Assembly: GCF_012726175.1 (NCBI RefSeq)
Contig: NZ_JAASAD010000008.1
Location: 62,001 to 126,000 of the forward strand
Direction: 5' to 3'
Source of the DNA: Micromonospora sp. HNM0581
Lineage (GTDB): Bacteria; Actinomycetota; Actinomycetes; Mycobacteriales; Micromonosporaceae
Length of the DNA: 64,000 bases
The notes under the pieces are model-generated. The model saw only the letters and a program-made list of their open reading frames with translations, was not told where the DNA came from and made no database searches. Shown here one piece after another: positions 52,592 to 61,229 of the stretch. Both the position numbers and the translations under genes were made by a program. Positions within the stretch are counted from its first letter, which is position 1, and each line of letters starts with the position of its first letter.

Positions 52592-53829
52592 GGATCTGCT
52601 TCGTCTCCCGCCGCTACTGGCCGGCGGTGTCCGGCATGAGCGCGTACGCGGAGAACCTGCTCCGGCACCTGGTGCGGGCCGGTCACGACGTCACGCTCGT
52701 CTCCCAGTTCCGGGGCGACGCAGCCGGTCGCGCCGTCTACGGTGGTGGCCCGCCGCCACCGGACCGGGTGCCGGCAGGGGTCACCGTGTACGCGCTGGAG
52801 GCGCACGGCGAACAGGCCGTCGGTCGGGGTGAACCGGCCGACTTCGAGGCCGACGTGGCGGCGATGACCGCCACGGTGCTCCGGCTGCACGCCCGGCGTC
52901 CCTTCGACGTCCTGCACGCCCAGTACGCCTACCCGAACGGCCTGGCGGTGCTGCGGGCGGCCCGGGCCGCGGGCCTGCCCGCCGTGGTCTCGGTGCAGGG
53001 CGGCGACGGGCACTGGGTCGGCACCTGCTGCGACACCCACCGGCAGCTGGTCCGGGCGGTCTTCGCGGCCGCGCCGGCACTGCTGATCGGCTCGGAGTCG
53101 TTCGCCGCCGAGGTGTGCGACCGGCACGGCGTCGACCCGGCCCGGTTCACCGTCGTGCCGGGGGCCACCGACACCGACCGGTTCGCACCGTCGCGGCCGT
53201 TCGGTGAGCTGTCCGACCCGCCGGTGCTGCTCTACCACGGCCGCGTCGACGCCCGTAAGGGCGTGCTCGACCTGCTCGACGCGGTGGCGAAGGTGCGCGC
53301 CGACGGCACGCCGGTACGCCTGCTGATTTCGGGGATCGGCCCGGACGTGGAAGCCACCACCTCGCGGGTCGCCGAACTCGGCCTCACCGACGACGTCGAG
53401 CAGCTCGGCGCGGTGCCCTACGAGACGGCTCACCAGGTGTACGCCCGCGGTGACATCTTCGTCAGCCCCACCTACGCCGAGGGCTTCTCCAACACCATCC
53501 TCGAGGCGATGGCGTCCGGTCTGCCCGTGGTCTCCACCGACGTGGTCGGGGTGCGTGACTGCGTACGCCCGGAGGACAACGGGCTGCTGGTGCCCGCCGG
53601 GGATGCGGCGGCTCTGGCCACGGCGGTGCGCCGGCTCCTCGCCGACGCCGACCTGCGTACGCGACTCGCCGCGCGGGCTCGCCGCGACGTGGTACGGGAC
53701 TGGAGCTGGCCGGTGGTCGCCGGCCGGGTCACCGCGATCTACGACGGGCTCGGCACGACCGTGCCGGAGATCGCCGACCCCCCGCCTGATCGGGCGTGCC
53801 GCTTCCGCGCGGCACCGCACCTGCTGTGA
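52588..53829 (+). CDS. GT4-family glycosyltransferase (MshA-like)
   Basis: A 413-residue GT-B glycosyltransferase. The acceptor domain begins ICFVSRRYWPAVSGM with a Gly-rich loop; the donor domain has LLYHGRVDARKGVLDLL and the EX7E motif YAEGFSNTILEAMASG. This is GT4, the family of MshA, which adds GlcNAc to inositol phosphate in mycothiol synthesis. With an inositol-phosphate synthase and a PIG-L deacetylase in the same operon, an analogous inositol glycoside is the natural guess. GTGA overlaps both sides. Confidence 0.92.
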   Translation: MRICFVSRRYWPAVSGMSAYAENLLRHLVRAGHDVTLVSQFRGDAAGRAVYGGGPPPPDRVPAGVTVYALEAHGEQAVGRGEPADFEADVAAMTATVLRLHARRPFDVLHAQYAYPNGLAVLRAARAAGLPAVVSVQGGDGHWVGTCCDTHRQLVRAVFAAAPALLIGSESFAAEVCDRHGVDPARFTVVPGATDTDRFAPSRPFGELSDPPVLLYHGRVDARKGVLDLLDAVAKVRADGTPVRLLISGIGPDVEATTSRVAELGLTDDVEQLGAVPYETAHQVYARGDIFVSPTYAEGFSNTILEAMASGLPVVSTDVVGVRDCVRPEDNGLLVPAGDAAALATAVRRLLADADLRTRLAARARRDVVRDWSWPVVAGRVTAIYDGLGTTVPEIADPPPDRACRFRAAPHLL

Positions 53830-54617
53830 CCCGCCGCGCTGTGGCGGTCAGCCCACATCTCGACGACGCGGTCTTCTCCGTCGGCGGCACCCTGGCCGTG
53901 CTCGCTGCCGCCGGATGGTACGTCGAGGTGCTGACCTGCTTCACCGCCTCCGTGCCGGACCCGTCGCCGTTCGCCCTGTCCACCCAACTCGACAAGGGCC
54001 TGCCGGCGGACGTCGACTACATGGCGTTGCGCCGTGCGGAGGACGTGGCGGCCTGCCGGATTCTCGGTGCCGTGCCGGTGCATCTGCCGCTTCCGGAGGC
54101 TCCGCATCGCGGCTACGACAGTGCCGCCGCTCTGTTCACCGGCGTCCACCCGGACGACACCGTCGGTGTCGCGTTGTCCGTGGCCCTGAGCCTCCGGCTG
54201 CGCGCCGCGGATCTGGTGCTCGCTCCGCAGGCGCTCGGTGGGCACGTCGACCACCGGGTCGTCACCGAGACGGTCGTGAGCTGCGCCTCGGGTGTCCTGT
54301 GGTGGCGTGACGTGCCGTATGTCCGCCGGGCACCGCAGGAGCCCCCGTGGCAGGCTGTGCCGGACGGGGTCGAGCAGCCCGTCGACATCGGCGACCGGCT
54401 CGCCGCGAAGGTCCGTGCCGTCCGCTGCTACACCACCCAGGTCGACTTCCAGTTCGGTGGTTCCTCGCGGGTCGGGTCGGTGTTGGGCGCGCTGGCTGCC
54501 GCCGAGGCAGCGCGGCTCGGTGGGCGGGGCTGCGTCGAGGTGCTGTGGGGGCCGGTGGGGCGCCTCGCCGGGGTTTGCGCCTCCACCCAGGGCGGCGGCG
54601 TCCTGTTCAGCCCTTGA
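53826..54617 (+). CDS. PIG-L/LmbE-family deacetylase (MshB-like)
   Basis: A 263-residue zinc deacetylase-family protein. The metal-binding SPHLDDAVFSVGGT replaces the usual HPDDE (His and Asp-Asp kept, the following acid is Ala), and the second site GGHVDHRVV provides HxDH. MshB and related enzymes remove acetyl from GlcNAc-inositol. The last gene of the nine-gene operon, it starts in the glycosyltransferase stop (GTGA) and ends 11 bases inside the convergent TetR gene. The Glu-to-Ala change in the first motif may affect substrate or activity. Confidence 0.88.
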   Translation: MTRRAVAVSPHLDDAVFSVGGTLAVLAAAGWYVEVLTCFTASVPDPSPFALSTQLDKGLPADVDYMALRRAEDVAACRILGAVPVHLPLPEAPHRGYDSAAALFTGVHPDDTVGVALSVALSLRLRAADLVLAPQALGGHVDHRVVTETVVSCASGVLWWRDVPYVRRAPQEPPWQAVPDGVEQPVDIGDRLAAKVRAVRCYTTQVDFQFGGSSRVGSVLGALAAAEAARLGGRGCVEVLWGPVGRLAGVCASTQGGGVLFSP

Positions 54618-55161
54618 GTCCGTCACGGAGGACCGTGAGGATCCGCCGTTGGCTTTCCTGGTCGGGGTCGACCTGCTCCAGAGCCCGTGCGGTGCCGACC
54701 ATCAACCCGATCAGCTCGGGCGTGGTGACGTCCGGCCGTACCGCCGCGGCCTGCTGTGCTCTGACCAGTAGCTCGCCCATCGCGTCGCGCAGGTCGGCGC
54801 CGACCGATGAGATCGCCGTCCGGACGGCGGTCATCGTCTCGTCGCCGGGTTCGATGGCGTCGGTGAAGGCGTGTTTGACCGTCGACTGCCGGACGGCTTC
54901 GGTGAAGAACGCGAAGAAGCCGGTGCCGACGTCGTCGACGGTGGCCATCTCCCGCGCGTACGCGGTCAGCTCCCGTAACCGGGAAACGAAGACCGCCTCG
55001 ATGAGGGTGGCCTTCGTGGGGAAGTGCCGGAAGACGGTGCCGATCGCCACACCGGCGAGTTCGGCGAGGTCCTCGGTCGAGGCGGAGGGTCCCGCCGCCG
55101 CGAAGACCTGTTCGGCGGCGGCGAGGATTCGGGCCCGGTTGCGTTGGGCGTCGGCGCGCAT
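54607..55161 (-). CDS. TetR/AcrR family transcriptional regulator
   Basis: A 184-residue regulator. The helix-turn-helix lies in residues about 8-52 (ILAAAEQVFAAAG, then GVAIGTVFRHFPTKATLIE). The C-terminal domain resembles the SbtR/TetR_C type. ATG 55161 is the likely start; GTG 55194 would add 11 residues. Its 3' end overlaps the PIG-L gene. It is divergent from a truncated SDR gene, the usual target arrangement, so the deletion that removed the SDR start may also have damaged the operator. Confidence 0.85.
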   Translation of the reverse strand: MRADAQRNRARILAAAEQVFAAAGPSASTEDLAELAGVAIGTVFRHFPTKATLIEAVFVSRLRELTAYAREMATVDDVGTGFFAFFTEAVRQSTVKHAFTDAIEPGDETMTAVRTAISSVGADLRDAMGELLVRAQQAAAVRPDVTTPELIGLMVGTARALEQVDPDQESQRRILTVLRDGLKG

Positions 55162-55214
55162 CCTTCTGGGCGGTGGCGAAGGCGAGGAGGTCACGCAGGC
55201 ATTATCAGCCGGAA

Positions 55215-56030
55215 GAAAGTGAGTGCACCGGCGCGTCGGAAGCCCCGGACGCCCTGCCCCTGGATCTCGCCCAGCTGGACAGCGTCCGCACCTTCGTCCG
55301 CACCTTCGTCCGGGCCGTCGTCGAACGGCTCGACGGCACCGCCATCGACGCACTCGTGCTCAACGCCGGCCTCAGCTTCCGCGACGCTGACCGGCGCACC
55401 GTCGACGGCTTCGAAACCACCTTCGCCGTCAACCACCTTGCGCACTACCTGCTGATCCGGCTGCTGATGCCGCATCTCGCACCAGAGGCCACCGTCATCC
55501 TCACTACCAGCGGCACTCACGATCCCGACCACCCCACGCTCCTGCCGACACCACCCCGGCACGCGGACGCCCGCCTGCTGGCCCGCCCTGAAACCGACCC
55601 CGAGCGCGACACAGACCCACGAGCGGCCGGCGGTCGGGCGTACACGTCGTCGAAGCTGTGCGTCGTGCTGACCGCGCGGGCCCTCGCCGCCCGGCCGGAG
55701 GCCGTCAACGGGCGCTGGCGGGTGGTCGCGTTCGACCCCGGACCGACGCCCGGCACCGGACTGCTGCGCGACACCTCACTCGCGATGCGGGCGGCCTGGC
55801 GGCTGCTCAGCCCGGCGACCCGCCTGATGCCCCGGTTCAACCGCCGCGACGCGGTGGCCGCAGCCCTGAACGATCTCACGCTCGGTGTCGTGACCGCCCC
55901 GCCCGGGCGCTGCTACGCCCGTGTCGTGCGCAACCAGCTGACCTGGACGGACCCGTCCCGCCTGGCCCGCAGCGACCTCGCCCGGGACGCCCTGTGGGCC
56001 GACAGTGCCGACCTGCTGTGCCTGCCCTGA
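55215..56030 (+). pseudogene. SDR gene lacking its 5' end
   Basis: From about residue 1 of this segment the sequence reads like an SDR after its cofactor loop: PDALPLDLAQLDSVR, then LVLNAGLSF, VNHLAHYLLI, TTSGTHDPDHP and the catalytic AYTSSKLCVVL. The N-terminal 50 or so residues with TGxxxGxG are absent; upstream bases belong to the TetR start region. An open frame continues to 55173, but a protein from it could not bind NAD(P) normally. It is probably a 5' deletion relic. The 3' part (GRCYARVVRNQLTWTDPS) is intact. Confidence 0.7.
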
Positions 56031-56140
56031 ACCTGCGGTCACCGACCAGGAGGTCCGGTTGGGTGACTGATCGGCGGAGCGTTGCTGCCGGTGCCTGCTT
56101 CACGGGTACGACGAGACACCGACTGCAGTGTAGGTCTCCG

Positions 56141-56899
56141 TCACAAGTGGTAGACCGCCATGGGATGACCGCCGAACTCCTCGACGGCGATGTCGAGGCC
56201 GTACACCTCCCGTAACACCGCGGTCGTGATGACCTCGGTGGGCGTTCCGACGGCGTGGATGCGTCCGGCGCGCATGGCGACGATCCGGTCGGAGTGGGCT
56301 GCGGCGAAGTTGATGTCGTGCAGGACCAGCACGATGCGTTTGCCGAGTTCGTCGGCGGCACGTCGGAGCAGCCGCATCGTCTGTACGCAGTGTCGGAGGT
56401 CGAGGCTGTTGAGCGGCTCGTCAAGCAGAAGGTAGTGGGTGTCCTGCGCCAGCGTCATCGCCAGGAAGGCGCGCTGCCGCTGCCCGCCGGAGAGCTGGTC
56501 GAGGAACCGGTCACCGACGGAATCGAGATCGAGGTAGGCGATGGCCTGGTCGATGGCGTCCCGGTCGGCGGGGCCGAGCCGACCCCGACCGTGCGGGAAA
56601 CGGCCGAAGGCGACCAGATCCCGTACGGTGAGCCGGGCGGTGAGGTGGTTGTCCTGCCGCAGTACCGCCAGCCGGCGGGCGAGTAGTGCGCCCCGGGTGG
56701 TGGTCACGTCGAGGCCGTCGACGGTGATGGTGCCGTCGTCGATCGGCAGTAGTCGTCCGATCATCGACAGCAGGGTGGACTTGCCCGCGCCGTTGGCGCC
56801 GATCACGGAGGTGATCCCGGGGTGCCCGAGTTCGATGCTGACGTCGTCGACGACGGCGGTGTCCGCGTACCGCTTGGTGACCGACTGGAGGACTATCAC
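56141..56899 (-). CDS. Siderophore ABC importer, ATP-binding protein
   Basis: A 252-residue FepC/YclP-like ATPase. Walker A is GANGAGKST, signature LSGGQRQR and Walker B HYLLLDEPLNSLD. It is the last gene of a four-gene minus-strand operon (binding protein, two permeases, ATPase) and overlaps the second permease by 4 bases. It energises ferric-chelate uptake. Confidence 0.93.
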   Translation of the reverse strand: MIVLQSVTKRYADTAVVDDVSIELGHPGITSVIGANGAGKSTLLSMIGRLLPIDDGTITVDGLDVTTTRGALLARRLAVLRQDNHLTARLTVRDLVAFGRFPHGRGRLGPADRDAIDQAIAYLDLDSVGDRFLDQLSGGQRQRAFLAMTLAQDTHYLLLDEPLNSLDLRHCVQTMRLLRRAADELGKRIVLVLHDINFAAAHSDRIVAMRAGRIHAVGTPTEVITTAVLREVYGLDIAVEEFGGHPMAVYHL

Positions 56900-57897
56900 C
56901 GTGCGCCCTTCCTGGTGACGAGGATGATGAAGAAGATCCCGCCGACGAACTCGATCACGACCGCGAGCACGGTGCCGAGGTCGAATATCCGTTCGAGAAG
57001 CAGATGGCCGCCCACCAGGAAGATCACCGCGAGCAGGATGGCTGCGGGGACCGTGTGCCGGTGCAGGTGACTGCCGATGAGGTGGTAGGCGAGGTTGGCG
57101 ACGATGAGCCCGAGGAAGGTGATCGGTCCGACGAGCGCGGTGGAGACCGCGACCAGGACCGCCACGAGGGCGAAGACGGCCGCGACGAGCTGCCGGTGGT
57201 GCACGCCGAGGCCGATCGCGTGGGCTCGGCCGAGGCCGAGGACGTCAACTTGCCGGCCGATCAGTAGGAGGCCGACGGTGGCGAGCGTGATCGTCGCGGC
57301 GGAGAGGCCGAGCAGCTGTGGCTGCACACTGAAGCTCGCGAAGAAGGCGTCCTGCAACACCGCGAACTCCGCTGGGTCGATCATCCGTTGCAGCAGGTGG
57401 GTCACGCTCCGGAAGAGCACGCCGAAGAGGACTCCCACCAGCACCAGCAGGTGGATGCTGCGTCCGGCCCCGGTGAAGATCCACCTGAACAGGGCGGTGG
57501 CGAACAGGACCATCACCACGATCTCGACCGTCCACTGCAGCGTCGGTTCGGTGGCAACGAGCGCGCTCGCTCCGAAGAGGTAGACCACCACCGTCTGGAT
57601 GAGCAGGTAGAGCGAGTCCAAACCCATGATCGCCGGGGTGAGGATGCGGTTCTCCGTGACGGTCTGGAACAGGACGGTAGCCGTGGCGACGGCGACCGCC
57701 ACGAGCAGCATCGCCGCGAGCTTGCGTGCACGGAGCTGCACCACGTAATCCCAGGAGCCGGTCACGTCGGTGAACAGGTAGGTGGTCACGAGCAGGACGG
57801 CCACGCCTGTCAGGGTGAGGATCCGGACGCGGACCTGCTGTCTGCGTCGGTGGGGGACCGTGCCGGTCGCGGCCTGACCCACGGTGTCAGTGGACAC
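56896..57897 (-). CDS. Siderophore ABC importer, FecCD-type permease 2
   Basis: A 333-residue permease with about nine membrane helices. ENRILTPAIMGLDSLYLL corresponds to the family motif after helix 3, and ALVGPITFLGLIVANLAYH to the ATPase-coupling loop. The pattern resembles YclO/FatC-type subunits that pair with a second, non-identical permease. It overlaps the first permease by 11 bases. Confidence 0.92.
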   Translation of the reverse strand: MSTDTVGQAATGTVPHRRRQQVRVRILTLTGVAVLLVTTYLFTDVTGSWDYVVQLRARKLAAMLLVAVAVATATVLFQTVTENRILTPAIMGLDSLYLLIQTVVVYLFGASALVATEPTLQWTVEIVVMVLFATALFRWIFTGAGRSIHLLVLVGVLFGVLFRSVTHLLQRMIDPAEFAVLQDAFFASFSVQPQLLGLSAATITLATVGLLLIGRQVDVLGLGRAHAIGLGVHHRQLVAAVFALVAVLVAVSTALVGPITFLGLIVANLAYHLIGSHLHRHTVPAAILLAVIFLVGGHLLLERIFDLGTVLAVVIEFVGGIFFIILVTRKGAR

Positions 57898-58870
57898 GTT
57901 CGGAGCTCCTCAACAACAGGTAAAGGAACACCGCCGCGCCGACGACCCCGACCACGACGCCGAGCGGGATCTCGTACGGGTAGCGGACCGTACGGCCCAC
58001 CAGGTCGCAGGCCAGTACGAACGCCGCCCCGGCCACCGCCACCCAGGGGATCGCCCGACGTGCGTTGTCCCCGAGGACCAGGCGGACGATGTTCGGCACG
58101 ACGAGCCCCAGGAACGGGATGGCGCCGACGGTCACCACGACGACCGATGCCACGGTGGCCACGACCGCGACCCCGAAGGTGAGCGCACGCCCGTAGTGCA
58201 TGCCGAGGTTCGTGGTGAAGTCGCGGCCCAAACCGGCGACGGTCAACCGGTCGGCGGCGACCCAGGCGGTGATCGTCGCGGCGAACGCCACCCACAGCAG
58301 TTCGTAGCGGCCCCGCAGGACGCCGGAGAAGTCTCCGGTGAGCCAGGTGTCCAGGGTCTGGAGTAGATCCAGCCGGTAGGCGAAGAAAGTTGTCACCGCT
58401 CCGACGACTGAACCCAGCATGATGCCGATCAGCGGCACCAGGATGACCGAACGCACCGGAACGCGGCGTAGCAGCAGGAGGAACAGGGCGGTGCCGAGCA
58501 GGGCGAACCCGATGGCCACGGCCATCTTGCCGGTCAGCGGCAGCCCGGGTGCGCCAACCGTGACCACCAGCAGGCCGAGGGCGGCGGCCTCGGTGGTCCC
58601 GGTGGTACCCGGCTCGACGAACCGGTTACGGACCAGCATCTGCATGATCAGTCCTGCGATGGCACTGGCCGCTCCAGCGAGCAGCAGCGCGACGGTGCGT
58701 GGCAGCCGGCTGGCGGCCAGCAGTAGTGCCGCTTCGCTGTCCGGTCCGCCGTGAAGCAGGCTGACCGGTGTCACGTCGGCGACGCCGACGAAGACGCTCG
58801 ACACCGCCAGAGTCGCCGTCAGGGCGACGCCCGCAGCCAGAGCCGCGGACGTCGCCCTGATGCCTCGCAT
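57887..58870 (-). CDS. Siderophore ABC importer, FecCD-type permease 1
   Basis: A 327-residue permease with about nine helices: VRNRFVEPGTTGTTEAAALG and the VGAIPFLGLVVPNIVRLVLG coupling loop. YclN/FatD-like. ATG 58870 overlaps the stop of the binding-protein gene (ATGA); the frame is open a little further upstream inside that gene, which is unlikely to be used. Confidence 0.92.
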   Translation of the reverse strand: MRGIRATSAALAAGVALTATLAVSSVFVGVADVTPVSLLHGGPDSEAALLLAASRLPRTVALLLAGAASAIAGLIMQMLVRNRFVEPGTTGTTEAAALGLLVVTVGAPGLPLTGKMAVAIGFALLGTALFLLLLRRVPVRSVILVPLIGIMLGSVVGAVTTFFAYRLDLLQTLDTWLTGDFSGVLRGRYELLWVAFAATITAWVAADRLTVAGLGRDFTTNLGMHYGRALTFGVAVVATVASVVVVTVGAIPFLGLVVPNIVRLVLGDNARRAIPWVAVAGAAFVLACDLVGRTVRYPYEIPLGVVVGVVGAAVFLYLLLRSSERVH

Positions 58871-59817
58871 CACTTCGTCAGACCGGTGGTGACCTGGTCG
58901 ATCATCTGGTTGACTGCGGTCAGCCCGCTCATCACGATGTACCACGGTGCCGGGTCGAGGTAGATGACCTGTTCGTCGGACCAGGCGGTGGTCCTGGCCA
59001 CGACCTCGTTGTCGAGAACCTCCTGGGCGGTTTTCGTTCCTTCGCCGGTGGCGGCGTCCCGGTCAACGACGAAGAGCCAGTCGGGGTTGGTCTTCAGGAT
59101 GAACTCGAAGGACACGGGGTCGCCGTGGGTGGCGGCCTCGACATCGGCGATGGCAGGCGTCACCCCGAACTCGTCGTGCAGCCAGCCGAAGCGGGAACCC
59201 GGTCCGAACGCGGTGACCTCACCGGCGCTGGTGAGTACGATCAGGCCGCTGCCGGCGTCGCTGGCACTCTCCTTGGCTGTGCTGATCTTCGTGTCGATGT
59301 CGGCGAGCGCTGTGGAGACCTCGGCCTGCTTGTCGAAGATCGTTCCTAGCTTCTCCGTGTTCGTGACGAAACTCGACTTGAAGCTCGTCCAGTCGAGAGT
59401 CAGGTCGACGGTGGGGGCGATCTTGCTCAGTTCGCCGTACGCCTCCGCTGAACGGTTCGCCACGATGATCAGGTCCGGCTCGGCGGCGTTGACGGCCTCG
59501 AAGTCGGGTTCGAACAGGGTGCCCGCGTCGATGAACTCGTCGCCGTTGTACTTGTCGAGGTAGGACGGCAGGTTTCCCTTGGCGACGCCGGTCACCGGGA
59601 TGCCGAGCGCGTCGAGGGTGTCCAGGCTGGCCAGGTCGAACGTGATGACCTTCTCGGGGTTGACCGGCGCGGTGGTCGAACCCTGCGCGTGTTCGATGAC
59701 CACGGTGCGTTCTTCCGTGGCTGCGGACTCGGTCGAGCCGTCCGGTTCGGTGCCGCATGCGGTCAGGGTCACGGCGAAGGCGGCGACCAGACCGACCTGA
59801 AGGAGGGGGGACCTCAT
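58870..59817 (-). CDS. Ferric-siderophore-binding lipoprotein
   Basis: A 315-residue binding protein. The lipobox is VTLTAC (Cys about residue 21). The sequence resembles the YclQ/CeuA/FatB group, which binds catecholate-type chelates (VNPEKVITFDLASLDTLDALG, then FGPGSRFGWLHDEFG). It is first in the iron-uptake operon, 43 bases after a near-consensus IdeR/DmdR1 box, so it should be induced by iron lack. No siderophore synthetase is encoded next to it. Confidence 0.92.
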   Translation of the reverse strand: MRSPLLQVGLVAAFAVTLTACGTEPDGSTESAATEERTVVIEHAQGSTTAPVNPEKVITFDLASLDTLDALGIPVTGVAKGNLPSYLDKYNGDEFIDAGTLFEPDFEAVNAAEPDLIIVANRSAEAYGELSKIAPTVDLTLDWTSFKSSFVTNTEKLGTIFDKQAEVSTALADIDTKISTAKESASDAGSGLIVLTSAGEVTAFGPGSRFGWLHDEFGVTPAIADVEAATHGDPVSFEFILKTNPDWLFVVDRDAATGEGTKTAQEVLDNEVVARTTAWSDEQVIYLDPAPWYIVMSGLTAVNQMIDQVTTGLTK

Positions 59818-59860
59818 GTGTCTACTCCGGGGGTGGGAAGTGGCTGAGCATCAGCCCGAG

Positions 59861-59879
59861 TTAGGTGAGGCTAAGCTAA
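59861..59879. promoter_or_regulatory. IdeR/DmdR1 iron box
   Basis: TTAGGTGAGGCTAAGCTAA matches 17 of 19 positions of the known actinobacterial iron-box consensus TTAGGTTAGGCTAACCTAA. It lies upstream of the iron-importer operon (minus strand). The rest of 59818-60132 holds the promoters of this operon and of the FAH gene; no other gene is seen there. Confidence 0.88.
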
Positions 59880-60132
59880 CTTCGATCAAGCGATGGCGCA
59901 ACCACCTGCTGTTCTGCTCACATGACCGCGTACGCCGGTGGGGTGGGAGACGGTGGTGTTGTCGACCTGCCTCCAGTGGTGAGGATGATCGATTGACAGG
60001 GTGTGAGCGTGGTTGTAACTTCGTCGAGATCATTGGTGAATCGATTTACCGCGTAGCTCGCGGGAGCCGGCGACCGACGCCAGTGGGCACGTGGGGCCGC
60101 TGTCCGCGAGCTGCGCCGAGAGGACGTGGGAC

Positions 60133-60984
60133 ATGAGGTTCATGCGAGTCGGTGCCCTGGGCAGTGAGCGGCCGGTGCTGCTCGCCGACGGCCGCCACTT
60201 CGACCTGGCGGGGACCGCAGCGGATATCGACGGTGCCTTCCTCGCCGGCGGAGGCGTCGAGCGGGCCCGGGCCGCCCTGTCGGCAGGGAAGCTGCCGGAG
60301 ATCGACGTCACCGGGATGCGGGTAGGCGCTCCGATCGCCAGGCCCGGCACGGTGGCGTGCATCGGGCTCAACTACGCCAGACACGCCGCAGAGTCCGGCG
60401 TCGCCCCGCCTGCCGAGCCCGTCGTCTTCCTCAAGGCGTCGAACACGGTGGTCGGCCCGTACGACGACATCGTCATCCCGAAGGGTGCGGCGAAGACGGA
60501 CTGGGAGGTCGAGCTCGCGGTGATCATCGGTCGCCGGGCCCGCTATCTGGCCTCACCCGCCGAGGCCGATCAGGTCATCGCCGGGTACGCGGTCTCCAAC
60601 GACCTGTCCGAGCGTGGGTTCCAGATGGGCGACTCCGGTGGGCAGTGGGCCAAGGGCAAGAGTTGCGAGGCGTTCAACCCGCTGGGGCCGTGGCTGGTCA
60701 CCGCCGACGAGATCGACGACCCGCAGCGGCTGACGTTGGCGAGCTTCGTCAATGACGAGCCCCGGCAGGCTTCGACCACCCAGGACATGGTCTTCGACGT
60801 ACGCCACCTGGTGTGGTATCTCAGCCAGTTTCTGGTGTTGGAGCCGGGCGACGTGGTCAACACCGGTACGCCGGAGGGGGTCGCGCTGTCCGGTCGATTC
60901 CCCTATCTCGGTGAGGGGGATGTGGTGCGGGTGAGTATCGAGGGCCTGGGCGAGCAGCGGCAGATTTGTCGCGCCGCCTGCTGA
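60133..60984 (+). CDS. Fumarylacetoacetate hydrolase (FAH) family protein
   Basis: A 283-residue FAH-fold hydrolase or decarboxylase. Family motifs: GTVACIGLNYARHAAESG, PVVFLKASNTVVGP, TDWEVELAVIIGRRAR (metal-ligand Glu residues), SNDLSERGFQ and VVNTGTPEGVALS. Members cleave or tautomerise acylpyruvate-like compounds. ATG 60133 is preceded by AGAGGA; ATG 60142 is an alternative. It is divergent from the iron-uptake operon; no pathway partner is nearby. Confidence 0.9.
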   Translation: MRFMRVGALGSERPVLLADGRHFDLAGTAADIDGAFLAGGGVERARAALSAGKLPEIDVTGMRVGAPIARPGTVACIGLNYARHAAESGVAPPAEPVVFLKASNTVVGPYDDIVIPKGAAKTDWEVELAVIIGRRARYLASPAEADQVIAGYAVSNDLSERGFQMGDSGGQWAKGKSCEAFNPLGPWLVTADEIDDPQRLTLASFVNDEPRQASTTQDMVFDVRHLVWYLSQFLVLEPGDVVNTGTPEGVALSGRFPYLGEGDVVRVSIEGLGEQRQICRAAC

Positions 60985-60993
60985 TCCGATCGG

Positions 60994-61016
60994 CGGTGGT
61001 CGGTCGCCGACCGCTG
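60994..61016 (+). terminator. Hairpin terminator after the FAH gene
   Basis: A 10-bp stem with two G-T pairs (60994-61003 with 61007-61016) and a 3-base loop, 10 bases after the stop. Confidence 0.5.
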
Positions 61017-61188
61017 CGCGCACGTCTTCACCCGAACGGACCGTAATCTCTCATTGACGTTTTCCGTCGGGTCTTCTAATCTCGCCCGGCACCGGCTACG
61101 CGCAGTTCACAACTGTGAAATCTCCGTCGCCAGGGCCACTGCGGGAAAAGTGCGACGGAGTGCAGTGGTTGATTGACTGCGCGGTTGG

Positions 61189-61211
61189 CCACCACCACCA
61201 CCACCACCACC
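61189..61211 (+). repeat. CCA trinucleotide repeat in the alginate lyase leader
   Basis: Seven CCA units plus CC (23 bases), ending just before the GGAAGGAAG ribosome site of the PL7 gene. Such tracts can change length by slippage. Confidence 0.8.
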
Positions 61212-61229
61212 GGAAGGAAGTAACCCGTC

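Noticed and set aside
45189..54617. RiPP cluster based on the YcaO gene
   Set aside because: No precursor peptide, no E1-like/TfuA partner, dehydrogenase or protease is seen; all neighbours are sugar or cyclitol enzymes.
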